The notes under the pieces: generated by a model
What the model was told of the DNA's origin: nothing
Database searches by the model: none
What the model saw: only the letters and a program-made list of their open reading frames with translations
Made by a program: the position numbers and the translations under genes
Assembly: GCA_002794785.1 (NCBI GenBank)
Contig: NBBA01000004.1
Coordinates: 1,922,001 to 1,986,000, forward strand
Direction: 5' to 3'
DNA length: 64,000 nt
From: Coniferiporia sulphurascens
Taxonomy: Eukaryota > Basidiomycota > Agaricomycetes > Hymenochaetales > Hymenochaetaceae
Shown: positions 45,601-55,558 of the stretch, one piece after another
How the letters are laid out: every line of letters begins with the position of its first letter
Position numbering within the stretch: position 1 is the first letter of the stretch

Positions 45601-46796
45601 GTCTCGTAATTCCAGTCTCCTTGTCCGAACAATGTCCACTCGACTGGTATAGAACGCATCATGGGCTCCTCATGGCTTGTAAAGCAACGTCAAATAAAGG
45701 AGACAATGGACATTGAACCGTCTACCTAGTACCCATCACAATCCCATACCAATCGGCCAAAGGTTGGTTTTGAGTATCATCGACACCAAAAGCGCTAGTA
45801 AAAAAGTTAGACAGACGGAGTACTACAGAACTCGCAAAAAATGCACCTGCTCCACTGAGCTAGAAACCGGGTATTAGCCCAAGTATTTTATCATGATGAA
45901 TGAAGGCGCTCACCCGGCCAAAGACAGTTCCCCTTCAGACGTAGGATGAGCTCAAACCTACACGACGTTAAACCGAATAATGATACAGAAACTTTTGGAG
46001 GCACATACAATTTTGAGTAGAAAAAGTGATTGAACGGAGATCCAGTAAGCGCAGCTCCGGTCCCGTTAGTGAACTTTTCCATTGCCCAGTTTTGCAACGC
46101 AGGTTGCTCATCGTTCAAAAATATGCCACGATATTTTACGGTGGGAGCGCCATGCGAGCACCCGGAAGACAAGACGAAAATGTCTGAGTTCCTAATAGTA
46201 GGAACATCTGCCCACCTTTTGGTTCCGGAAGCATTAGCGGGTCATTATGAATACTCCGGGGAGGTACCAATTCACCAATACCAGGGCGAAACACCAAATT
46301 GTTCTGAAAGATCGTAGAGCGCGTATATAGATCCACGTTTGTCCGCACCAATGATGACCAAGGCTTTAGCCACTCCCGGAAGCGGATTGTTGACCTCTTT
46401 CACCATGAAGGCCTCCCACACATCCGAAACGGAAGAAACATCGAGGTTGGTATGGTTTACGACGGCGTCGATGAGTGATGATTGTCCCAGAGTACCTATG
46501 ATGATTGGAGGGGTGGACGACTTGACCGTAGAGGTCGCGTTCGATATCACCAAAGAAGCTCCAGTGACCTTCTTGATGTCGGAGACGAATTCTGAAGCCG
46601 CATACTGAACACCCGGCCATTCGTCTTTCGATATGAGGACCGGTGCCGCCTTTCCCTTGCTCACGATGGTGAACTGAGACGACGACGAAGACTCGAACGA
46701 GACGCAAGTTTTCTGTCCAATGGCATGAACATAGCCAAGAGCAGAGAGAATTCCAAGAAAGACAGCAAAAGAGAGTCAGTGCTTGACAACGTGCAT
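42675..46796 (-). pseudogene. GH115 alpha-glucuronidase, right copy with disrupted signal peptide
   Basis: Counterpart of the intact left gene, with most exons recognisable, including the 9-nt exon (44999-45007, Tyr-Asp-Leu). The expected ATG at 46794-46796 is followed by an in-frame TGA at codon 7 (46776-46778). The hydrophobic signal core (AVFLGILSALGY) continues after the stop but no in-frame ATG replaces the start before the mature part. The donor after the QMAK exon is changed from GT to GC (44832-44833), leaving a 63-nt intron that is open in frame if retained. Exons 7 and 8 are more diverged than the rest. The catalytic and C-terminal frames look open, so decay may be recent, or the gene may make an unsecreted product from another start. 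Confidence 0.75.
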
Positions 46797-47000
46797 CGCG
46801 AGTCCGGCCAAGTTCCTCCCAAGACCCAGCACCGCTCATTGCTCGGACTTTATGTAGATTCATCAATGCGGTCCGTGACACCTGCGACTCTAATCATAGT
46901 CTCAAAGAACGCGAATCAAGCAAGAGGTGAAAGGTTTATGTGTACACCCGTGACATGATGGGGCTGACCGAGGGGCCGGGCGGGCCACTTAGCGGTGATA

Positions 47001-49157
47001 TCCGTTCATTGATATCACATTTGATTTTAGTGAGAAGGAGGAAAAGGACATTGAGGGAGAGAGTAGAGTGGGCAAGTGGCAATTTCTGTCGAACCTGCAG
47101 CGTAACTACAGTTGCACGCACTAGTACTCGTAATCAACAAAAGGATCGACACGACCGCATGCGGCAAATTAATATTAGGCATCCGAGTCAAGTTGAAAAA
47201 CAGTGTCCTTTTTCTCTTGGCGACATATAAACACTCGAACGCTTCGGTTTAAATATATGTCAGAGAAAATTTAGCTTGGTGTAATTAGGGAGGTCATACG
47301 AAGGAGAGGGCCGTGCGTGCTATAGACAATTAGCAGTACATTAACGATCTGTATACATGTATGTCCACTGGCACCCCTTTTTCTCGAGTCCATTTACATA
47401 TCCAATCATGCAAATGATGAGGAAGTGCTTTATCTATGGAAAAAGTTATACTATCTCGCGTGGTTTCCTGCAAGAACCGGCAACGCCCAGTTTATGGCTC
47501 TTTAAGCTGAAGCGCGGTTCTAATTGATACGGAGCCATTTGCTAGATGGAACGTATGTTGTGCTTTGGATGCGCTTGGTTATGTTTGGATCGCTAGAGTA
47601 ATATGGCGCGTGTCACATTCCTCGACTCAAAGAAATGTACGGAGTCGCTGAGAGCGTCATGAAAACTTGCTGGCTCCCGAAACTTTGGGTTCCGGACAAA
47701 CCCGTTTCTCAAGTGTGAGACCAATGGGGACCTACGGTCAAGCTTGGCTCACTTAGGCTAGTAGTTTCATATGTTTTCGAGAGGGCGACGTGGGTGTAAG
47801 CCAAGAGATGCCTTACATCAAGGGCAAACTGGTAGATACATACTTTGTAGATGCTGCTTATGTAACCATTTACTAAGCAACTTCTCACACACTGAGCCAC
47901 ACAAATTTTTCGTACGCGCGCTAAGTGTCTGGCTTTTCCCGCTACCTCCACGATGAGTTGGCTGAGACCGAAGTGCCCATTTAAATTATATAAAGAAGGC
48001 TTCATCGATGGACGCGCATCCGGCACTAACCACTCTGAGTTAAATAGGTGTGAGTCACCACAAAAACAAACTGACTGACTGATTATGACGAGACTCCTGT
48101 ATGATGCCCAAATGAAGTAGGCGGAGGCAGATCATACACGGAGGAGGACTCGAATGATCTTACATTCACAGATGACTTGACCCCAACGTGTTGGGGCTCT
48201 ACTGGTGAAATCATCGGCATAATTGCCAACAGAATTTGGCCAATGACGAGGCCGCAACCCTACACCCTGTAACGGTATTTTGCAAGTGTAGAAACCGTCT
48301 GGCGATATCCGATGTCCAGCAGGCTGTGGAATGTATGCGCCCAGGTCCAGACAACAACGTTTCTTCTCACCGCAAGAGGTCTTGCCAGTGTCTCTATTCA
48401 GAATAGCTCCGTGAGTGAATGAATGCTCTCAAGCTCAATATCAGATTCTCTATTTGATCAACTTCAAATTTGGTAAATCCCCTCACCCAGATGTCGGGAT
48501 TTCACTCAATGCGGAGATGAATAGATGTGGAGATATTCAGCTATCCAATGCGGTTTTGACCTTGATGCTTGTATGCAGACCAATATGACTTTATTGGCCT
48601 CAGAAACGTAATAAGCCATGACAGGAAAGCATGTCAAATTCGCCTGCTATCGCCACTATTAATACATTTCATTACCATTGGCGCTCTTGCGGCAGGTGTT
48701 ACTCCAAAAGAACGGATCAAGCATTGAAACTTCGAGAAGTTCAGCATCGCGCCAAGGGGCTGGTTGCTTAGTTCAATCAAGGTTTCCTTCTTGTAGCTTG
48801 TTGCACCCTTCTTGCGGCGAGGGTCTGGGCTGCTGTGCAAAACAAGTTGTCCTTGATCCCATTTCGGAGGGCGGGATCTCTACCCTATCGCATATTAATA
48901 GTTGTGTAAGCACGGGTGGAAAGTGATAGTATTATCTCAGAGGATGGGCATAGATGGGCCCGGTTTGAGCGGAGCACGACTCCGAACTTATCACGATCAA
49001 TGTCTAAAGATACCGCCAATGACCAGATATTCTGTACTTCAAGCCCAATGCGTCTGAATATCGTTTCTCCAAATTTTTAAATATATGGGAAATCTCGCAC
49101 CTGTAACCCAAGCTACTCGTGATCATGCCTGAGATTGAAGTACGGTCAAACGCTCGT
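47001..49157. other. long intergenic region right of the duplication
   Basis: About 2.1 kb with no recognised exon, transposon gene or RNA gene. A perfect short hairpin (CCCCAAC-GT-GTTGGGG) lies at 48181-48196. Frames near 47709-48026 and 48630-48926 have no family features. It may hold decayed sequence. Confidence 0.4.
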
Positions 49158-49989
49158 TTAATTGACTGCACCCTCGCTAGTAGCATGCTCTGCAGCCCTT
49201 ACGATAATCCCGTTCATCTCCCTTCGCCGATCGACTTCGGCATATGACTCCCTATCCGTGTTAGGACCCACCCATTTCCATGCGTTGTCTCTAATGAAGA
49301 CTTCGTACGACCACAGTTCTGGTACCAAGAATCCCGAAGGACCGATCCAGATGTATACCGCGGTCTCGATCGGCTCGCCCAGACCAGTGGCGATAGGAGT
49401 TGACGTAGTGGACACGACGGCATCTGATGGATTGTTGAGAGGTTCCAAGGAGCCCAGAGGATAGACCTGGACTTTTTCCCGAGAGTATTCCTAAAAAAGA
49501 CGAAATGGATTACGGTTCAGAGTTCTTGGTAAATTATGTCTCAAAGTTGGGAATAGTATGGCTAACATACGTCGCCTTCAAAGAAATCTAGGAGAAGTAT
49601 GTCCTCCTTACTGAGACCTGTGACAAGGTTCCCCCGCACTGAGCGCTCTTCACGAGTTAGATCGTGGTTGAAGAGCTTTCGAGATACTTCATAGGGGACG
49701 ACGCCAGGATAATCGCAGTTCTACGAAAGCAGAGCATGATGGCAACTCGGATTTATGCATAATAAGGTTGAGCTACTAACCTGTATGTGATGACGAGTGT
49801 GCTCCTGAGGACGCAATACGTGCTCGTATAAGTGGGCAATGCCAGGCTGAGGACATCGGCACATACAAGAAGCACGGCGGGGCATATGCGCAAGTGCGTG
49901 CCGTCATTTCCGATAACCCGCTTGAGCACTTTTGGGTGTAGTAGAGTGCCGTAGAAAAATGCACTGTTAGACTCTGGCGCTGAGGGCAT
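49158..49989 (-). CDS. AIG2-like / gamma-glutamylcyclotransferase-fold protein
   Basis: Four exons (49867-49989, 49781-49804, 49571-49720, 49158-49490; 209 residues). The N-terminus has the fold signature FFYGTLLHPKVLKRVIG (Y-G-T/S-L loop that binds the substrate carboxylate). Then NCDYPGVVPYE, VRGNLVTGL and LLLDFFEGDEYSREKVQV, with the Asp-x-x-Glu-Gly segment that carries the catalytic acid in gamma-glutamylcyclotransferases. A 24-nt exon encodes EHTRHHIQ. Fungal members are mostly uncharacterised; possible roles are in glutathione or gamma-glutamyl amine turnover. No targeting signal is seen. Divergent from the crotonase gene, 388 bases between starts. Confidence 0.82.
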
Positions 49990-50377
49990 AGCTTGAGCTG
50001 TAAGGAAAAAGGTCGCGGCTCCAGACCACGGGAGGAGGCAGATCTAGAGAAGCACCATCCGTATAGATAAGCATTCTGAGAAAATCGATTGGTGGACCAA
50101 ACACCGCTTGGCACTCCCATTAATATTATAGCAGACGCCCAGTGCACACATTTACACGGAACTTGCGTACGAGTCTACGAGATGATAGAAGACGAAGTCC
50201 AGGCAGAATTGGCTTGTTCTTGTCTGTTAGTAACCGCACATTAGTAAATGTATGTAGTGATTTAGCACGAGGAATCAAAAAATCACATGCTAATAAAAGC
50301 ACTACTTACACGACGCGTCTCTGTTCGGGCTGACAACCGTGCAGTCGCCGACCCCAACGTAACTGCGAACTTGCACA
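49990..50377. promoter_or_regulatory. divergent upstream region of the AIG2-like and crotonase genes
   Basis: 388 bases between the proposed start codons; contains both promoters. No motif is claimed. The boundary depends on the less certain start of the crotonase. Confidence 0.4.
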
Positions 50378-51597
50378 ATGTCGAGCACCCAATTTCCTAC
50401 GGAAAGTCCACTTCTGACGCTGACTAGAGAGCGTGAGCCTATTCACGCTGACTATCGGCCCTGGCGCGACCGTACTGACAACCGCTGTTGTTAGCCCAGT
50501 CATGTCTCTGGATCATCGAACTGCACAATGGCGAGGACAGCCGGCTCACTCATGACCTCATCAGTCGTGCTCTAAAGCCAGCACTGGACACTGTCGAGCG
50601 TGAGTGGAGAGTGACGTGGCGGACCTCTCAAGCGGCTGCTAAGGCCAAGTCTTCGGAATCTACCGGCGCGAACTCGGCTGGCAATGGTGCACTGATTATT
50701 ATTGGGAACAGAGGCCAAAATAAATACTTCAGCAATGGTGAGTTCTCGTCTTTCTCAAAATTTGCTTCGTTAGTCACCGTGTGAAACTACGCCTACAGGC
50801 CTCGATTTTGTCAATGCTACCAAGGACCCTGCTTTCTTCCCCGGTGAGTGCACCTCACTGCTCACTATTCACCGTCTTTGTTCATCCCGATTTGCTTTAG
50901 GGACATACAATCCCCTGATATCCCGTATTCTCACTTTTCCGAGTGAGTGAAACAACTTGAAGTATTGCGACATCCACAAAAATGAACATATTTGTATCTA
51001 GTCCCCGTCGTAGCCGCTATCAATGGACATTGCTTTGCTGGAGGACTCATATTGGCGCTTGCCTGCGACTACCGAGTAATGACAGACGGAAAGGCACGAC
51101 GAGCGTGGTGCAGTATGAACGAGGTTTGCCTTGAAGTCTCCGGCCTTCTTCAGCTTCTTCACTACTTTTTCGTCTTCTTGTGTAGATACATTTTGGTGCA
51201 CCATGGCCTTTATCATTAGCTGCCGTCGCACGCGCCAAAGTCTCCGATGCACGCACCCTCCGCCGGCTCGCGCTCGAGGGACACCGTTTTACACCACAAG
51301 AAGCTCTGGTCGGTGGGCTCGTCGACGCCTTAGCAAATGGCGGCTCATCCGACGACGTTCTCGCTGCTGCGCGTGTTCTTGCTATCGAAAAGGCACCGAA
51401 TGCAAAAACGGGGGTATTTGGGCTGATTAAGGTTCGCTCGCCTGATATTTACAGCGTTCCGTTGGCGTTTTTGCTAACACGATGTATTTCTATGTTCGCA
51501 GAGGGATATCTACCGGCAAACACTTAAAGATGTTGCGAAAGACTATAGACAGATCACAGCAACTCACGAGGACCTCGCCGCTCGCGCTCGCCTCTAA
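50378..51597 (+). CDS. enoyl-CoA hydratase/isomerase family protein, likely peroxisomal
   Basis: Crotonase-fold enzyme of fatty-acid oxidation. Exons 50378-50432, 50495-50737, 50799-50843, 50901-50942, 51002-51123, 51186-51431, 51502-51597 sum to 283 codons. Motifs: [15 protein letters not shown] near the start; the oxyanion-hole segment [32 protein letters not shown]; then [12 protein letters not shown]. The C-terminus is ARL, which fits a type 1 peroxisomal targeting signal ([SA][KR][LM]). The hydratase versus isomerase activity cannot be decided: the conserved Glu pair of classical hydratases is not obvious. The first exon ([15 protein letters not shown]) was chosen for phase and is the least certain part. 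Confidence 0.82.
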
Positions 51598-53470
51598 TGT
51601 GGTGCTCTAGTTCATACCTAATCTTCTTGGATAACCAGTTAGCTCATTGATAACTCTGTACACGTATATATGTATACATGTGCAAGACTCCATAGGATAT
51701 AATATATTCGGCATCTTGTCCGGTCAAATACATGAGGTGCAACTGTGGACGAGACCGAAACCCTGCTATTATTCAGGTTTGGAACTCCAGAATCACGCCG
51801 CACAAGGCTTTTTATTGGATGTGCACGTCAATTAGAGCCTATAGTCTTGTCAGTGCACCACAGCGTCCACGAGTTGATTTCTCATCCAAGCTTCAAGCAG
51901 GGCTGACACTGCGATACACCCGTCTCCTCGAATTCGCAAGCCAAACTTTCTCGCCGCCAGCGTCCCGGGTCAGGGCAGAAGGTTTACTATTTAAGCGAAC
52001 TATGGGTCACTGTGTAGCGTTATATACGGTGGCACATAATGACCCATAGTCGCTTAGTGGGTACCCCCTTTTTCTCCCGATAAGACTGATCGATCATTAG
52101 CGACCCCGACATGACGTTTGCAGCGATGTATATAAGCACCGTTCTGACGTGTTCGATTTTACAGGGCAGCTCGAATGTAAGCCTCCGTGATCGCGTGTAT
52201 CCGACACGGGTTTACGGACTGCCGTCTTTAGGCAGCAGTACTATCTTTCGACCGACGATCCCGCACTAGTACTATCGGGGGCCTTTGTCAGGTTCAAAAA
52301 GTTGCAACGTAATGAATCTTTTCAATTAAGTGTCCAAAGGGTAGGGCAACTTACTAATAAGATGTTTAGCAGCCAACGCAAATCAATATGGGGTTAACCT
52401 TTTCCGCTTTGACTTACGCACATGTATTTATTGTAGTAGTTCGCCTGCGGTCGGAGTCCCTTCCAACGCACTAGCTACCTTCGGCCACACAAAGAAATTT
52501 CCATATTAGTTACCGCCTGTTCTTTTCCCCACAGGGATCGCGCTGGCACGATTTCACGTAGATACTGACGTCCCTCAGACTTGGCTCGCCCTAGGAACAG
52601 GAACAGGAACGACGATGGGTATGATATCGCAGATACGTATACACGGGCCTGTTTTGCGCCTCCGAATGGGGAGCCGGAAAATAGGCTTATAAAGTAAAAT
52701 ATAGTCCGCATTAAGCATCCGAAAAAGGTAGGCAAATCACATAACCTTCCTATTCAGGTTTATCAGGCACCATCAGCTATGTTGCGTTCGGCAGAGGAGG
52801 TTTGCGCTGCACCGCGAGGAAAGACCTCCCACGACGTCGGACGGCTGCGAAGTGCCCGCCTCTTTGCTTGATCCCATTAGTCCATTTCGGTCGCCGTTCT
52901 CGCGCTCTCGTTCAGCCACGTCAGCTCAGGTCTGCATAGGCTACGTCAGATCTTCTAATTCACCTGCGACGGCCCGGACGAAGCACGCAATTAGCGTCCG
53001 TGCGGCCGAGAGTCGTTCCTAAACCATCTCACTCAATTCTGCGGACTAAATTTGAGCCCGCTACGCTTCGGTAGCACGGCGGAGACTCACGTCTGCTACA
53101 CACAGAGTACGACCTGGGAATCGTGGACTTGATCTGCAATCTTAATAATAGAAACCTGGGAAGCGAGCGCTGTGACACCGCTCTGAGATTTGTTAAACTG
53201 CGGCTGCCGTTAACCGATCTTCGCGTCAATCTAGACTTATTGAACAGCTTCTGTACACACCGCAGCGGCCGCGCGCAGCGCGCCCGAGCATTACAGGCTT
53301 AAGGGGGGAGAAAAGGGTTATATCAGGGTGGCTTTGATCTATCTCTGGCGCACGCCACCAACATTTCTGCTGTGACCTTACAACCCGCTCGCACGCCCGG
53401 CATTCTGGGGTTCCCGCGACGATTAATCACCGTAAACGCGAAGGCACTGAAACGATTAGAGGCTTTTAGT
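51598..53470. other. long intergenic region with an inverted repeat
   Basis: About 1.9 kb with no recognised gene. It contains the inverted repeat at 51993-52055, a small hairpin in CTGCC...GGCAG near 52210, and a GGAACA triplication near 52597. It looks like decayed or non-coding sequence, and the end includes the promoter of the b561 gene. Confidence 0.4.
51993..52055. repeat. short inverted repeat
   Basis: AAGCGAACTATGGGTCA at 51993-52009 is the reverse complement, apart from one extra A, of TGACCCATAGTCGCTT at 52040-52055. The loop is about 30 bases and AT-rich. It could be a hairpin, a terminal remnant of a small DNA transposon, or a binding site for a dimeric factor. Confidence 0.6.
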
Positions 53471-55129
53471 ATGAAAGGGCAAGCAAGACCGCACGGCGAG
53501 TCTCACGCTGCGTACACCCCCCTTCCGAGCGAGCCCCCTACACAGGTGCAAACGCAGACACAGCAAGAACGCAACCAAATCGACATACAGAGTGCCGACG
53601 TCGACCCGGACGACCTCGTTGCTACATACTTACACAATCTGGATCTGCAGAACCGGCATCACCAATCGTCTCCTCGTGTTAAATCCCAACTTCCTCGTCA
53701 ATTTCCTTATCAAGGCTACTCGCCGGCTCAAGGAGGGAATCCTACCAATATCCAAACCTACACGCAACAGGACGAGACTAAGCGACGCAACAGCGACGGT
53801 GACCAGGATAATATCTCGCTTGAGATGGCTGCATATGGGCCTGAATCAGATTTCGTTACGGGCATTGGCATGCGCAGCGATTCGGAACTTATGGCCGGCA
53901 TGAACGCCCCTGCAAAAGAGGAAAGGAAGGGGGACAAGACGGCTTTGCTGGCCGCATTGGTAAGTACGACTTCTTTCTCGCCGGCTTAGCGCCTTTGTAT
54001 TTGTATCCACTCTGTCCCTCTCCGATTTTCCATCACTTTCTTCGGTCAAAATAGCTGCTGCATGTGATCTAGACCACAACGCTTCTCAGAGAAGGAAATC
54101 ATGATCAAAAAGAACCTTCTTTTCTTTCGCCCGAATATAACACTGACGAAACTGAAACATGATTTTAATTCGCACTCCACCTCGTTTAACCAAATTGCAT
54201 TGAATATTCCTGCTTCCTTGTTCCGTAGATTGGGCTTGCGGTGAGTGGATCCAGCGCATAATCCGAGGACGACGGAGATGGGGACTGACTAAAGCGTCAA
54301 TTCCTATGATAGACGCTGTTGATTGGGACGTGGCTCATTGTGCTGCTCAATCATCCGGGTGAACTTGGCTTATTCGCGGCACATCCGCCGCTTCAGTCAC
54401 TGGCGATAGTCTGTTTCGGACTCGGTAAGTCCATCGCTTCTGTTTGGCATTATGTTAGTGCGCAAAAAGGGCTTCCATATTTTTTCCTTGCCTTATCTGT
54501 CACGATTTTTATTTTTAAATTGTACATCTAGGGATATTGTTGCTCCAGCCGACGTCGCAGCCGAAGACGAAAGCACGGGGATTGACACGGCACCAGCTTG
54601 TCATATTGGGTGTGGGGCTTCCCTCGATTGTCACTGGGACAGTTCTGGTATTTGCAAACAAGATCGTTCACCAGGGGAAGCACTTTACGACCTGGCATGC
54701 GGTGATTAATTCCATTTGAAATGTTCAGCGGCGCTTGTACTTGATGGTGATTTTTGTTGTTGTTCCAGACGTTTGGCCTGATGGCTGTGGTGTGGATGAT
54801 CTGCCAGATGCTTCTCGGGGGGTTGAGTGTATGGTCCGGGGGACGTGCGTTCGGCGGGGGTATGAAGGCGAAGGGCGTGTGGAAATACCACCGGTGCGTT
54901 TGCCGCCTGCCGTGTCCGGTTGGAATGCTTACAGTATGGCAGGGTATCGGGGTACCTTCTGTTCCCGCTGTTTTTGATGACGGCGGCGCTGGGGGGAAAC
55001 TACTCGTCGTGGACGGCGAGCGTGGCGAGCGTCGGAACACGTGTAGTGGTGTACACGCTCGCGCCGATTGTGGCGCTCGTGGGAATCTTGTTCCGGATAA
55101 GGGTGTCGAAGATGAATTTCCGGCCGTAA
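53471..55129 (+). CDS. cytochrome b561 / ferric reductase-like transmembrane protein
   Basis: Six exons (53471-53959, 54229-54240, 54313-54424, 54532-54701, 54769-54893, 54943-55129; 364 residues). After about 160 polar, probably cytosolic residues come several membrane helices with b561-type His positions: AAHPPLQSLAIVCFGLG, LTRHQLVILG, IVHQGKHFTTWHATFG, then KYHRVSGYLLFPLF. Such proteins carry two hemes and pass electrons across a membrane, for example from ascorbate to ferric iron. The family match is to the short fungal proteins that have a b561 core without a DOMON domain. A 12-nt exon (IGLA) starts the first helix. Electron donor and location are unknown. Confidence 0.82.
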
Positions 55130-55558
55130 GACGGGTGTTAGTGCTAGTGTGTTTTAGTTATTAAAGGACCTTGTGTGTGACATCACGGTTAATAACAAGC
55201 AGGATTGGCCAGGCACGGGCGACGTCAGAGGCAAGCGCACGTGAGCGCCAAGCTGTAGCTGATGGTATCGGGAGCGGGCTTCGATGTGCCCCCGGGCGCC
55301 TGTCCAGATATGGCATGTCGTCTGTGGCTGAACTGTGGAGAGGGTTTGCATGGGGGTATGCATAGCGAAAAAAGGAAGGACAAGAGAAATGAGAAGAGGT
55401 GACGTCACCCCGGTCACGTGCCTGCGAAATGCCGAGAGACTCCACTGGCCGACTGGTCGCCGACTCGCCGACCCGCTGGCTCGCTGTTCTTGCTCAGGCT
55501 GGACCCCCGCTGCTCTCGTCCCGCCCGTATGTCCCCGCCCCCCGTCCCCGTCTGATAC
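55130..55558. promoter_or_regulatory. upstream region of the hybrid histidine kinase with a short uORF
   Basis: 429 bases. A nine-codon reading frame at 55529-55555 (ATG to TGA, encoding MSPPPVPV) ends three bases before the main ATG at 55559. Such a uORF can lower or regulate translation of the main frame if it lies in the transcript. Confidence 0.45.

Larger units (their letters stand above)
37864..47000. repeat. right arm of a large inverted duplication
   Basis: Reverse-complement counterpart of about 10650-19705, with the same five genes and exon sizes. Divergence is visible throughout, both in introns and coding sequence, so the arms are not a recent perfect copy. The outer end fades near 47000, where blocks such as AAGTGGCCCGCCCGG still match the left GH115 promoter. 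The inner end is at the ASA1 stop. Confidence 0.9.

Noticed and set aside
48630..48926. Small frames in the gene-poor zone near 48.7 kb
   Set aside because: Short, no motif and no splice partners.
55335..55558. Extension of the histidine kinase by the long open frame starting at 55335
   Set aside because: The frame is open there, but the proper first exon from the ATG at 55559 is in another frame and joins exon 2 in phase; the extension is Arg/Pro-rich shadow sequence.
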